From NCBI GenBank assembly GCA_028571685.1, contig CM053154.1, positions 622,501-686,500 on the forward strand: a stretch of 64,000 nucleotides of DNA, given 5' to 3'. Below are positions 1 to 11,278 of this stretch, piece after piece. Source of the stretch: Heterohyrax brucei. Its lineage: Eukaryota; Chordata; Mammalia; Hyracoidea; Procaviidae. Within the stretch, counting starts at the first letter, position 1. The number at the start of each line of letters is the position of its first letter. The position numbers and the translations under genes are program-made. The notes under the pieces were generated by a model. The model was not told the DNA's origin and made no database searches. It saw nothing but the letters and a program-made list of their open reading frames with translations.

Positions 1-473
1 GTGTAGCAATTCAGCAAGGCCGTGATTCCTCGTATTGTGTGACGTTCCTTCATGTTGGAATTCTTCCTGCCTCTACTATGTTCATGAGGGAGGATGGGTG
101 GCAGCTGTGTTGGTGGGGCAGGACTCACTGCTTAAGACAGTTTTGTGCTGTGAGGCGCTCTCTTAGGATCTAAAGGAAAGGAGCTAGCAGAGAGATTTTG
201 GGACCTCCTACTACTAAGAAACAGTGTCGGGAGCTGAGCGTCTCCTTTGGAAAGGACCCAGGGGTCCCTGTGCCTCAGAGGCTTCCAGTCCAGGGGAAGG
301 TTGACAGCAAGGACCCTACTCCAGAGCTGGAAGAGAAAGCCATCCCCCGGAGCTGACATCCTGAACTTTGACTTTCAGCCTGTTGGACTGTGACTGTAAC
401 AAAATAAAATTTCTCATTTAAAAGTCATCCACTTGTTGTATTTCTGTTTAAGCAGCACTAGAGGACTAAAACA
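1..473 (+). mobile_element. MaLR-like LTR (3' part, cut by window edge)
   Basis: This stretch aligns by eye with the copies at 23318 and 28512: a GTGTAGCAAT-type 5' segment, a central segment around AGGATCTAAAGGAAAGGAGCTAGC, and a 3' end with an AATAAAAT polyadenylation signal near 403, then a segment like the MLT1 LTR end (CCACTTGTTGTATTTCTG) and the terminal ACTAAAACA. The terminal layout is known from ERVL-MaLR LTRs. The 5' end lies outside the window. An L1 begins immediately after the last base of the LTR. The precise subfamily is not recognised. Confidence 0.6.
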
Positions 474-681
474 GCACCCAATTGGTAGAGAAGTGAAAAT
501 ATCTTTGTTTGCAGATGATATGGTCTTATACACAGAAAACCCTAAAGAATTATATGAGAAAACTATTGGAACTAATATAAGAGTTCAGCAAATTATCGGG
601 TTACAAGATAAACACACAAAAATCAATTTAATTTCTCTACACCAACAACAGCAACAAAAAATCAAAGAGGAAATCACCTAA
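433..681 (+). pseudogene. L1 ORF2 reverse-transcriptase fragment
   Basis: An 82-codon open frame runs from the LTR end into the L1. From about residue 18 it reads as L1 ORF2 RT text with an intact FADD catalytic pair. It ends at a stop in a glutamine-rich stretch (HQQQQQK). The first 13-14 residues come from the upstream LTR and are not L1. It encodes only a small part of the RT domain and cannot act alone. Confidence 0.7.
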
Positions 682-3180
682 TCAATACCATTTCCAATAG
701 CCCCTAGGAATATAAAATACTTAGGAATAAATCTAACCAGAGAGGTAAAAGACCTACACAGAGAGAACTACAAGACACTACTTCAAGAAACCAAAAGAGA
801 CTTACAGAAGTGGAGAAACCTACCTTGGGCGTGGATAGAAAGACTCAACATTGTGAAATGTCTATTTTACCCAAGTGATCTATAGATACAATACAACCCC
901 AATGGCATTTTTTAATGAGATGCAGAAATAAATCACCGAAGTCATAATGAAAGGAAAGAGACCTTGGGTAGCTAAAGCATGACTAGAGAAGAACAAAGTG
1001 GGAGGCCTCACACTACTTGACTTTAGAACCTATTACACCACCACAGTAGTCAAAACAGCCTGGTACTGGGACACCAGCAGATACATAGACTAGTGGAACA
1101 GAATTGAGAGTTTAGACATAAAAATCATCCACCTATAAGCAGCCGTTATTTGACTAAGGCCCTAAGTGCATTAACTGGGGAAAAGATAGTCTCCTTAACA
1201 GAGGTGAAAAACTGGATATCCATCTGCAAAAAATTAAACAAGACTCATATCTCACACCATGCATAAAAACTACCTCAAAATGGATCAAAGACCTAAATCT
1301 AAAATCTGAAATGATAAAAATCATAGAAGAAAAAATAGGGACAATGCCAGGAGCCCTAATAAACAACATGAACAGAATACAAAACATTACTAACTGTACA
1401 AACACCAGAAGAGAAAATAGGTAACTGGGAACTCCTAAAAATCAAACACCAAAGCTCATCTGAAGACGTTGCAAGAGAGTGAAAAGGCAAACTAGAGACT
1501 GGGGTTAGGGGAGGGAATTGGATATCTGATTAGTATCTAATCCCTAAAAATCTACAAAATATTGCAAGACCCCAACAACAAAAAGACAAATAATCCAATT
1601 AAAAAACAGGCAAAGAATATGAACAAGCTCTTCTACAAAGAAGACATTCAGGCAGCTAACAGATACGTGAGATACGCCCATTACCATTAGATGATAGAGA
1701 AATGCAAATCAAAACTACAATGAGATAATATCACATCCCAACAAGGCTGGTACTAATCCAAAACAACAACAAAATGTTGGAGAGGCTGTGGAGAGACTGG
1801 AACACTTATATACCACTGGTGGGAATGTGAAATCGTGCAACCACTTTGGACACGGATTTGGTGCTTTCTTAAAAAGCTAGAAATAGCAATACCATATGGT
1901 TAAGTAATCCTACTTCCTGGAATATAACCTAGGGGATTAAGAGTTGTCACACAAATGGATACATGCACACCAGTGTTGATCGAAGAACTGTCCACAATAG
2001 TGAAAATACGGACTCGACCTAGGTGCCCATCAACAGGTGAGTAACTAAACAGGTTATGGTACATTCATACAACAGAATACTGGGCAATGGCCATGATAAA
2101 GAATGACAAATTTGGGTAACTTCTCACAACACAGAAGACTCCGGTAGGCACTATGCTGAGTGAAATAGTTGCAAAAGGACAAACATTGTATGAAATCAGT
2201 ATTCTAAGAACCCAAGAAAAGGTTTAAACACTGAAGAAAACAGTCTTCAGTGGTTACGAGACTGGGAAGGGAGAGAAGGGGGCATTCACTGTTAGGTAGT
2301 AGATCAGAATTATTTTAGGCGAAAGGAGGGCCAACACACAGCACAGGGGAAATAAGCACAACTGGACTAATCAAAAGCTAAGAAGCTTGCTAAACACTAA
2401 CAACATTTAGAGGGACAGAGTAGCAGGGCAGAACATGGGGGCTTGATTTCAGGGGACACATAGGTCAATTGGCTCAACACAGTTTATTAAGAAAATGTTC
2501 TGCACCCCACTTTGGTGAAGGCTGGCTGGGGTCTTAAAAGCAGTTAAGTAGTCATCCAAAAAGCTTCAGTACTTCCAAAACCACCTGGAGCAAACGGGAA
2601 TGAAGAACATCAAAGACACAATGTGAGTATGCACCCAATAGACAGAAAGGGCCACAAAAACCAGAGATGACATCAGCACGAGACGCGGAGAGGTAGACAG
2701 TGCTCAGCTACTACCAATGATTGCCCTTACCGGGAGCTCAACAAAGAGTCACAGATGAAGTGGGAGAAGTGTGGGGTACAGAACTGAAACTCTAGCAGAA
2801 AGACTAAATCTGGTGGCCTGACAGGCTGGACAGACCCCAAATGACATGGCCCGGGGCCCTCTGTTAGCCCAGAGCTGAAACCTCCCAAGGCCAACTCCCT
2901 AGACCAAGGTTGAGTTGGTCAGCAAGATATACAATGAGACGGCTGGAGAGTGTGCTTCTAGACCTGAGTAGACTCGTGAGACTAGCTGGGCAGTCTCTGC
3001 TCAGAGGCATGATGAAGAGGAGACGAGGACAGGACCTGGCTGAATGGACGTTGAGAAACACAGGGTGGAGGGGAGAAGCGTGCTGTCTCAGGGTGGGGAG
3101 AGCAGCTCGGGTCCCAGGACAAAGTGAGTGTAAGTTTTTGTATGAGAAACTGACTTGAACTGTCAACTTACACTTACAAA
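474..3180 (+). mobile_element. 5'-truncated L1 LINE (ORF2 3' part plus 3'UTR)
   Basis: The reverse-transcriptase core FADD is visible near 510-525 (LFADDMVLYTE), followed by conserved ORF2 text such as NLTREVKDLHRENYK near 735. The coding remnant runs to about 2170 but is broken by many stops and shifts. About 1 kb of 3'UTR follows and matches the 3'UTRs at 50510-51530 and, reversed, at 59176-60099 (shared words TCTTAAAAGC, GTGCTGTCTCAGG). The element starts in the middle of the RT domain, so it is a 5'-truncated, dead copy. Confidence 0.9.
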
Positions 3181-3183
3181 ATG

Positions 3184-3213
<30 letters not shown>
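3181..3213. repeat. (CA)n microsatellite
   Basis: An almost pure CA run of about 15 units lies at the 3' end of the L1, where such runs often grow from the A-rich tail. It is probably length-variable. Confidence 0.95.
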
Positions 3214-3216
<3 letters not shown>

Positions 3217-3224
3217 AGACACAG

Positions 3225-3709
3225 TGTTAAAAATCACAGATGTCACTTTGAGGACTAAGGTACAGCCGACCTAAGCCATGGTCTTTTCAGTAGCCTCATA
3301 CGCACCTGAAAGCTGAACAGTGAATGAGGAAGACGAAGAAGCAGCACTGGCTTAGAACTAGGGGGTTGGCCCAGGACACTGAGCACACCCTGGGCTGTAG
3401 GCAGAGGTGACAAGTCTGTCTTGGAAGAAGGACAGCCAGGATGCTCCTTGGAGTGGAGCACGGTGAGACTTCCTCTTACTTCCTTTGGACACACTATCAG
3501 AAGGTGCCTGTCCCTGAGAAGGACATCACACTTGGTAAAGTAGAGGGTTGGCAAAAATGAGGACGACCTCGGAGAGGTGGAGTGCAGCCCTGGGCTCAAA
3601 CGTCATGACCATTACGGGGGCGGGGGGCAGGGCAGGGCGGCATTTCACTCTGACGTGGTGGGTCGCTGTGCGTGGAACGAATTTGATGGCACCTAACCAC
3701 AACATCTGT
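3225..3709 (+). mobile_element. RTE1/BovB-type LINE, 3' end
   Basis: This follows the afrotherian RTE1 3' end: TCACTTTGAGGACTAAGGT, the AAGCTGAACAGTGAATGAGG segment, GAGAAGGACATCACACTTGG and the terminal TTTGATGGCACCTAACCACAACA. The same landmarks occur at 57600-58840. Only the last part of the ORF and the tail are present, with shifts and stops throughout. Confidence 0.8.
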
Positions 3710-3747
3710 CTTTCAAGAGGGGAGCACTGGGTCCTTCTACCACAGAG

Positions 3748-3815
3748 CTCCTGGGGGGTTTAAACCACTAAACCTTTGGTGAGAAGCCAAGCACTAAATT
3801 GTCACACCACCGGTG
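3748..3815 (-). repeat. AfroSINE fragment (tRNA-like head, reverse)
   Basis: GTTTAAACCACTAAACC followed by a segment like TTGTCACACCACCGG matches the reversed tRNA-related head of AfroSINE. It lies just downstream of the RTE tail. Divergent and partial. Confidence 0.55.
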
Positions 3816-5389
3816 CAACGTCTGTGCCATGTTCACACAAGGAACGCCACACAGTAGTAAACAACACTGAACCCGTACCAACTACAATGTGGGCCAATTT
3901 CCCTCACAGAGAGGAACACGCCGCATGATGCCATCTACGTCAAGGTCAAGTGTGTCCCCTGGGGACACGGCCAAGGCCATCATATGGCTTGCTGTAAAGA
4001 ATCTTTATCTTCATATGGGTGGTGCTCCCACCTGTTCTACAGTTAAGTTTAAGCTTGACTGTTTGTGAGTTATACCTAGAGAACCACCGCAACCAGGGGG
4101 AACTCCAGGCCCGGATGAGCTGGGGCAGCCCCCCACCTCAAGTCAGGGCTGACCGTCTCTCTCTCTCTTTCCTGCGAGAGAAAGGGCCAGCCCATGATAT
4201 AGAGCAGAAGTGACAGGAGGTGGGGACGGCCAGTTTTCTCTCCACAGCCTCCGCTGGCCTCAGGGGAACATTCAGCCAACTGGTGGTAGGATGACGGAGC
4301 CTAGGAAGGCCCCCAGTGTCTTGTCTGCCAGCCCCAGGGGTAGGAGATGAAAGAGACCACAAATGCCCAATTCATCAACAAGAGAAATGCCACCTGCCTT
4401 GAGCCAGAGACATTTTTGGACTGTATTTTTTTCAGTGCCCTAAGTTTAAATGGCCAGAATAATTTTTTAAGCAGCATCTTGTTTAACCTTTAGGCATGAT
4501 TGACCTCATAATGAGGTGTCTGCTGGAATCTGACACAGGTTTTACTCTTACAGGACCTTGTGTCCCCTGTGCTGTAAGCGCAGGGCAAAACGAAACAGAC
4601 AATCCAAAACACCAAGCCGTGAAGGTGAGGAGAAGACCCTGGGAAGTTCCGGAAAGGAGGGGAGTGAAGGGGATCCACAGACGCTCACCCCACGTGGTGC
4701 TGGCAGACCCAGAGCATCCTTCAGAATTCCCTGGGAAACGTTCTCCATGCTGAGACAGAGAACTGATCCATTTGTCAAGTGTATGTGCAGAAGTAGAACA
4801 TTTTTGACAGGTAAGGACGAAGAAAATTCACTATTTCTCAGAGCTACTGCAGACAGTCCAGGTGGACATAGGGTTGGGTGTAGATAGGTGCTGACCTTGA
4901 AAATGCACAAGTTGAAGCCCAGAGTGTGGAGGATGGAGCGGGGATGGGGGGGACATGGGGAGGGGGGACAAGGGCCCACCCTGCAGGGCACCAAGACTCT
5001 CCACTTAGTTCTGGTGGGTAGAGCAGTCAAGGGCCACCCTTTGACTAAAGTCAAAGGTAGCCAGGGTGGGACAGAAGCACCTGCCACCATGTGGGAAGAA
5101 GGGTTACAGGACTGAGTTCTTGCCACCAGAACATGAAGAGAAGAGATGCCCAAGCTGATGAGTCCAGATCCTAGCTGCCGTATTGTGATCCCGGTGGTAT
5201 GGCCTTTCTAGCCACTGTAACTCCCAACAAATGATTGGATGCGTCTGTGCAAACAAGGTACCTGCGGACTCCAGAGGGGATCAGACAGTTACGCCAAGGC
5301 ACTTAAGGGGCATGGCACCCCTGTGGGGATGGGATCACCAGAAACCCTAAGGAGAGGGCTGGTCAGGTTTGCCATCCTGCTAGGGTAAG
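3816..5389. other. GC-rich spacer, no gene recognised
   Basis: Several open frames overlap on both strands here (one of 201 codons on the minus strand, 4548-5153), but none shows a known domain and there is no consistent exon structure. The sequence looks single-copy. A G-rich run (GGATGGGGGGGACATGGGGAGG-like) lies near 4940-4970 and could form G-quadruplexes. Confidence 0.5.
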
Positions 5390-5956
5390 ATGAGTTATCT
5401 CAGAAGTGGGAAGAGGGCAACTCATTCCCACCGAGAAGGAAGAGGGAGGAGTGGAGCACCTCCTTTGGATCTGGGGTCCTTGCCCTGAGACCTCCTAGAC
5501 CTGGCAACACAGAGAGTCATAAGACCAGAGATGGAGCAAGACGGCGCCAGAAGGCTGTGTGAGATGGTGCAGCAGTGAGCTTCCAGGCCCATAGGGTAGA
5601 GTGGCTGCAGCAGCTGTGCCAGCCCAGGGAGCAAGAGAGCCGAGCATCTCTGGGCCAAGTCTTCTGGCTGGAGAGGAGGCCTCTGAACACTTACCAGCAG
5701 AGCTGAAGAGCTTTGGAGCATTCACTGGAGCAGAAAAGAGGCCAGGCAGAGGGGCTGAGTGGCTAAGGGCCAGAGAGAAGCTTGGGAGTGGGCAGGAGAA
5801 GAGGCTGTCCTCTGCAGATAGAAGAACAGTACCTTGAATGGTAACCTCTTGCTTTCTTAATAAACTGCATAACTCTGAGTATGGTCTGTGAGTTCTGGGT
5901 GGTCATTGCAATGTATCAAACCTAGCAAAGATGTAGAGAGTGCCGTGGGACTGACA
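5390..5956 (+). mobile_element. ERVL-type LTR (5' boundary uncertain)
   Basis: The 3' boundary is well supported: the sequence ends CTGACA, then two bases, then a match to a tRNA-Leu primer binding site. A polyadenylation signal AATAAA sits at 5859-5864, about 95 bp before the end, as in an R-U5 region. The 5' edge was placed at a TG dinucleotide and is a guess. The family is not recognised by name. Confidence 0.5.
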
Positions 5957-5958
5957 AC

Positions 5959-5976
5959 CGGTGTCAGAACTGGTAG
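5959..5976 (+). other. Retroviral primer binding site, tRNA-Leu type
   Basis: CGGTGTCAGAACTGGTAG agrees at 14 of 18 positions with the complement of a tRNA-Leu 3' end (TGGTGTCAGAAGTGGGAT). It starts two bases after an LTR-like CA end. Leucine primers are known for ERVL-class elements. Up to about 200 bp after it may be retroviral leader. Confidence 0.5.
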
Positions 5977-6204
5977 ACCAGCTGGAGAGAAGAGGTATGT
6001 CTGCCACGGCAGCCAGTCTTGGCCTGCTGAGGCTGGTCATGATTCTGCCCTCTGCTACAACAGCCCATCGCACATGCTGCAGACACTCTCAGGAAACCGG
6101 GGTCAGACCGCCCAGAGTGAGTAGTGGTCATCCCTGGCAAGGGGCCAGGAGGGGTGGGTGAGGGAAGCAGTCATTCATTCCAGGTCCTTCTGTACACTTG
6201 GGTG

Positions 6205-6390
6205 CCAAGTGTCCCCCCCCAAAGATAGTCTAACCCCCGTATGCATCTGTCTGAAAATAAGGTCTTTGAGATGTTAACATGTTAACATGAGGTCATACTG
6301 GAGTAGTGTGGCCCTGATGTGAGTGGAGGCCTCACAGAGAGAAGAGACTCAGGGGTGACAGGGCCGCATGACAGCAGAGCAGAACCCGGG
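6205..6390 (+). mobile_element. MLT1-type MaLR LTR fragment
   Basis: CCCCCCAAAGATAGTCTAAC, AATAAGGTCTTTGAGATG, TTAACATGAGGTCATACTGGAG and the following GTGTGGCCCTGATG follow the 5' half of MLT1 LTRs in order. The 3' half is missing or too diverged to see. Confidence 0.6.
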
Positions 6391-7077
6391 AAAGTTAAGG
6401 GCCAAGGAACCACCAGAAGCTGGAACAGCGGCCTGGGATGGCTTCTCCCTCTGAGCTCTGCTCTCAGCTTCTCAGCCCCCAGCACTGGGAGACAAGGCAT
6501 TTCTGTTATCAGCCACCCACCTTGCGGGTGCTTTGTTGTGGCTGCTTGGGAGGGAGGCACCTTGCGCTTTGTTTTCGGTTTTCTTGTTCTCTGCAAGTGC
6601 CAGTAGTTGGCAAAGCTCAAACCCCCACGTCCCCCTTCGCCCCCACATTCCTCAAACAGCTGCAGAGGGCCTCCTGTGTCACGACCCTCCAGGACCACCA
6701 GGGGACCATCCTGGATGGAGGTGCAGACTGGAGGGCACCCCGTCAGGAGATCTGGGGGGCCTGAGCTGCCCCCTTCATTATGAGCCTTACAGTCCCTGAG
6801 TGACGCACAGAGGAGGAAAAGCGGCCGCAGACAAGGCTTCTCCCAAGGCTGACACCATCGATTTCATTCTTGTTAAACGAGCTCGCTTACTCAGAGCGTT
6901 CTACACGACATTCGATGACCTTGGTCTCAGGTCCAGAGGGGATGAGATGCACGTTCACAGCCCCCTCTGCAGTGTCAACCCCCTGCAGCACCCCCACCGT
7001 GTGGGCTACAGCACAGATGAGGTGGTACAGCCAGGAGACAGCTTCCTGTGACAACCTGCCAGCCCAGACAGAGGCTC
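6391..7077. other. Spacer, no gene recognised
   Basis: GC-rich DNA with overlapping short open frames on both strands and no domain match. No repeat family was recognised. Confidence 0.4.
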
Positions 7078-7275
7078 CCACCTGGCTCCTGGACCCACCC
7101 CCTGGCACAGGGCCCCCACCCGGCTCCTGGACCCACCTGCCTGCACAGGGCCCCCACCCGGCTCCTGGACCCACCCCCCTGCCCAGGGTCCCTCACCCGT
7201 ATCCTGGACCCACCTGCCTGCACAAGACCCCCACCCAGCTCCTGGACCCATCTGCCTGCACCCACCTGGCTCCTT
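7078..7275. repeat. Minisatellite, ~39-bp unit, ~5 copies
   Basis: Units begin GGCTCCTGGACCCACC and end CAGGGCCCCCACCC. Five full units and a partial one can be counted, with one or a few substitutions each. The absence of stops in several frames comes from the repeat unit and is not evidence of coding. Confidence 0.9.
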
Positions 7276-7818
7276 AACTGACACTCCCTTGGCTCTGAGC
7301 GCAGCTCCCTGCGTGTTGAGGGCCTCTGTTAATTGTGCTGGACCCCAAGAGACTGAAGGAGGCCTGTGGCCTGCGGGCCTCAGTCATGTGTCCATGGATA
7401 GGAGTTCTTCTTCTCTCAGCGGCCCCCAGCCCCACCGGCATGTCGGAATACTGAACACTGCTTGCTCAAGCTGCCCCCCAGACTGCAGGGGGGCTCCTGA
7501 GAAGTGACCCACACTCAACGGTATTCATACCTGACCCAAGGCCAGGACAAATGGCACCCACAGTCAGGGCCCACGTCAGGCACCCAGGTGACTGCCCCAG
7601 ACCCAAACTTGTTTCATGCCTCTGACAGGCAACTCTGGCCACGGTCCTGCAGGGTGGCCTCTGCTACCAAGCACATTGTGTCCGGGACAACCCAGGGCCT
7701 TGTCTCCTGGGACTCCTGTGCTGCTGGTGGCCTCTTGCCAGACCAGCACCAAATCTTGAGGTATGCTGGGAGAGTGGGTGCAGGCACCCTGTGACGCCTG
7801 TGGTGACGTGTCAGTAAC
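7276..7818. other. Spacer, no gene recognised
   Basis: Unremarkable GC-rich sequence with short open frames on both strands; no recognised repeat or domain. Confidence 0.4.
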
Positions 7819-8976
7819 ATGTCTGTCTTAGGTTGGGTTCTCTGCGGAGGAAAATCAGTGAAATGTGTACATATTTATAGAGGCGTGTGTCACTGAGTGT
7901 CCATTCTGGCGATGCCTGACCACATCTGCATCCATGGGCCAGGGCAGCCAGCTGTCTGAGCACCAAGACACCAGGCTGCACCTCTGCTTGGCTGCTGCCT
8001 GTGGCCTGGAAGCCACCCCTTCTGGGGCAGCAGAGGCCCAGGCCTAGGCTCCCAATCCCTGCCGGCTCCTGTAGCTCTGCAAGGCTCAACCCCAAGTTTT
8101 GCCTGGTGTGTCCTACGGCAGGGTGCCCCTTGGAAACTCTATGGGGCAGTTCTACTCTCACTGCTAGGGTTGCTCTGAGCGGGACCCGACTGCATGGCAG
8201 TGGGTATGCTTCTTTGGTTTGGTCCTATAGCACGTGGATAGCAAGGTATGAGTCCCAGGTGCCCCAGCCAAGGCTAGGGTGCCTTCAGCCCCTTTGGCCC
8301 ATGCCACCCCCTCCTGGGATGGGGTTCCATAGCCCAGCTGGCCCTTCCATACTGCCAGCTTAGCAGAGAAAATGGTAACAGTCAGGTGGGAGGTGGGCCA
8401 CTGTTAAAGGTTCCCCTGAGGTGTCTGTAACGGGACCTGCCTGCACAGCTGTCACACAATGTCCAAATCACATGAGTGACATTAAGTGGCTCATCTGTAT
8501 ATATAAAGAGATGTATTTCAGCAAGCGGATCACGTGGTTGTGGAGCTGCTGACTCATGGGGCTATAGAAGCTGACAAATCCCAGAATCAGCAGCTTAGAT
8601 TGCAGGCTATTGGCTCAAGTCCCAAGGACTGGAGGTCAGATGATGACAAGCTGGGTGCAGGATCCAGAGCAAGCCAGGGATCTTTGCCGGAGCATTCAAA
8701 GGCACTGACATAGGCTACCCTCAGGGGAACTCCTTGACAGCAGATGAGGGTGTGACTTCAGGAAAGGTAGTGGCTGGGTCACACCCTTTAGCAAGGCTTG
8801 TGCCTCAAGATGCACCCTACCTAACCCTGACTTATTAAGTACAGAGCTTTAGGATTTAGAAATGGAAGGTGGTTATGTCAGATCACAAAATGAAGGCTCA
8901 TTACATCATCACCTAACTGCCAAAGGGCCGCGTATCACGGTCCAGCCAAATAGATGCAAACCTTAACCACTGCAGC
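7819..8976 (-). mobile_element. ERVL-family LTR split by a nested insertion
   Basis: TGTCTTAGGTTGGGTTCTCT at 7819 is the reversed end of the LTR at 21099-21654 (which ends AACCTAGCCTAAGACA). After an insert of about 600 bp containing an AfroSINE, LTR-like text resumes near 8490 (AAAGAGATGTATTTCAGCAAG, ACGTGGTTGTGGAGC) and ends about 8976 with GCAAACCTTAACCAC. This order matches reversed MLT2/MT2-type ERVL LTRs. Divergence is high, so the outer boundary is approximate. Confidence 0.5.
8105..8215 (+). repeat. AfroSINE fragment (3' body)
   Basis: TGGAAACTCTATGGGGCAGT, TCTACTCTCACTGC and GGGACCCGACTGCATGGCAG match the AfroSINE body and tail in order. It lies within the insert that splits the ERVL LTR. 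Confidence 0.85.
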
Positions 8977-9763
8977 ATCTTGTCACTCCAAGCCCACACC
9001 CCAGGTGGAGCAAGGCACATGTCAGCTGCCATCTGAGAGCTGCAGTGCAAAACGCTGTTTCTGAATCCTGCTGTAATTCAACACGAGTCCAAGGCTGGCA
9101 TTTTCTGAAGAGGAAAGTGACTTGGTTCTCATCCAGCATCTGTGTTTAAATGAGGATGCCACTCATTCTGACTGTGCTGGAACCAGCGTGTTGGGAGCAT
9201 GCAAGGCTGGTGAACAGGCTCCTCAGTCAAGCCTGGCCCGGGGAGGCAGTCGCCGAGGCCCGGCTCCAGGCTCTGAGGCCGCTGGACTCACGTGTGAAAA
9301 TGCTGGTGCAAGGGCATCAAGCAGAGGACTTGGTGCTGGGAGCCCAGCTGGTAGCGCGTGTGTGTGAAGGGCTGTCACTGCCCTGGGGCCCCAACCCTTC
9401 ATCGGGGCTTTCAGAGGTGACACAGACAGGGGGTTACAGGACCAGGGTCCGGGCATTGCATAGGTACATGGGCACTGGGACTCTGAACACTACGTGGGGG
9501 CACTTCAGAAAGCTCTTTCACTCTCTGCCTGTGTCCTCTCTTCCAGGGCTGGGTCACCCCTCCCCCACACCATCTGCAGAGAGGGCAGGCTGCTAGGTGG
9601 TTTCCCACAGGAGAATATTGGGACCAGAGCCACATGTCCTCCTGGGCACTGGGACAGCTGTCGGAGTGAGTGGTGAGAACGTTTGAAGACAGTGAACCGA
9701 GCTGCACCTGGCTGCCATCTGCTCCAGCAGGTGGATGGGTGTGTTAACTTTGACAAAGAGAAG
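8977..9763. other. Spacer, no gene recognised
   Basis: GC-rich sequence with overlapping open frames on both strands, the longest about 148 codons at 9150-9596 (+). No domain, splice pattern or repeat recognised. Confidence 0.4.
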
Positions 9764-10040
9764 GTGCCCCATCCCCAGATCCACCTTAGTGTCCCCACCG
9801 CGGGATCTCTCTAGTGTCCTCACTCCCAGATCCATCTTAGCATCCATATGCCTAGATCCTCAGCACCCGAGCCCCAGATCTGTTTTAGCATCCCCACCCT
9901 CAAATCTGTGTTAGTGACCCCACCCGCAGATCCGTCCTAATGCCCCATCCCTGGATCTGTCTTAGTGTCCCCACTCCCAGATCCATCCTGGGGTCCCCAT
10001 CCCCGGATCCCTCTTAGCCTCCCTATCCCAGATCCATCTT
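9764..10040. repeat. Minisatellite, ~27-28-bp unit, ~10 copies
   Basis: Degenerate copies of CAGATCCATCTTAGTGTCCC plus a CCCACTCC-like end follow one another. The array is interrupted by a small L1 insertion whose target duplication is part of the repeat unit itself. Confidence 0.85.
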
Positions 10041-10151
10041 TTTTTTTTATTTAATATGACTGAGTGAAAGTGTACATTCCCGTATAAATTTACATGCCCA
10101 CCTATGTGCAGCTCCCACTGCTCTCCCTGCCCGGTGACAGCACACTGTTCT
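10041..10151 (-). mobile_element. Very short L1 insertion with target-site duplication
   Basis: A poly-T start and the following ~110 bp match, in reverse, the extreme 3' end of the L1 3'UTR seen at 59176 onward (GAGTGAAAGTGTACATTCC against AAGTGAAAGTATACAATCC; GGTGACAGCACACT against TGTGACAGCACACT). GATCCATCTT flanks it on both sides (10031-10040 and 10152-10161), a classic target-primed duplication. Confidence 0.9.
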
Positions 10152-10161
10152 GATCCATCTT

Positions 10162-11035
10162 AACTAACGTGCATGACGGCGAGACACAGGCCGCATGAGC
10201 CAGGTGCCGGGTGCTGGGTGCCGAGGACCAGGAAGAGCGCCTGGTGGACGGCGGGCCCTCCCTTCCGCCACGCTGCCTGCCATTTTCTCGTGGGGCATCT
10301 CGATCACCCCAACCGAGAGAGACCACCTGTGAACGAGTGATACAGAGGGCTGGTGGACATTTTAGGGGACAGAGCAGTCACAGCATGGCTGGGGGCACTG
10401 TCATGAGAAATTAGACAGGAAATGGTGGCGTTAGAGATCACAAGCTTCTAGCAGGGGTGCAGGTGTGGTGGCCGGGCACCCTGGAGGACCACTCTGTTCC
10501 GTGGTTTTTTCTAGTCAATGGCCTCACTGGGGAGGCGAAGCTGTGCGGGGCCCTCTACCCCAAGGCCGGGAGCCAGCCCAGGAGGGCGCCCTCTGCTGCC
10601 CACCCAGCCAGCACTCTGCTGCTTTGCTGGGAGGGCGTGAGGTGCGAGCACGGGGGCCAGGTGCTGGGTAAGGGCACAGGAGTGGGGGACGTGGGGGTGT
10701 AGGGACAAGGACATAGGGACACGGGCCTAAAAGTGCAGGGAGGCAGGGGTGCGGGGCACAGGTTAGGAGGCGCAGAGCTCGGGGAGCGGGGAGCTGAGGA
10801 GGGAACGTCAACGGAGGACATTAACTGTGCTCTGAGCCCAGTCACAGGAGCATGGATGGAAACACACATCCCACTGCCTCTGAGGGCAGCCCGCATGACC
10901 GTCTTGTCCCGTGTGGCTGCTGGGCAGTCCAGGTGAAAAATCTGGGTAAGAACCCCCGCGCCACCTCCGTTTCAGCATCACTGTCCTCTCCTGGCTGTTT
11001 CCCATAGCCTCGAGGTCAAAACTGAGAAATCAAAC
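10162..11035. other. GC-rich spacer, no gene recognised
   Basis: Overlapping open frames occur on both strands. A G-rich plus-strand stretch at 10680-10800 contains many GGGG runs. No protein domain is visible. Confidence 0.4.
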
Positions 11036-11080
11036 TCGCTGCCGCTGAGTTGGTTCTGACCCCTAGCGACACTTTGGGCC
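11036..11080 (-). repeat. AfroSINE tail fragment
   Basis: GCTGCCGCTGAGTTGGTTCT followed by GACCCCTAGCGACA matches the reversed AfroSINE 3' body. Only about 45 bp remain. Confidence 0.7.
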
Positions 11081-11159
11081 CTGAGATCAGTCACCTGCAG
11101 ATCAGGGAGATCCGAGTGGAGACTCGGAGCACTGGAGACGCAGCTGTTCAGTGCCACGC

Positions 11160-11278
11160 TGCTCACCCAAACATCAGCCGTTCGACTCCACCATGCATCC
11201 TTGGAGACCCCATGGGGCTGCGCTGCTCCATCCTCTAGGGTCTCCAGGGGTCACCATCGACAGCAGTGGGCTTTACGC
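11160..11278 (+). repeat. AfroSINE fragment
   Basis: AGACCCCATGGGGCTGCGCT, CTCTAGGGTCTCC and CACCATCGACAGCAGTGGG are AfroSINE body and tail in order. It lies 80 bp from an oppositely oriented tail fragment. Confidence 0.75.
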
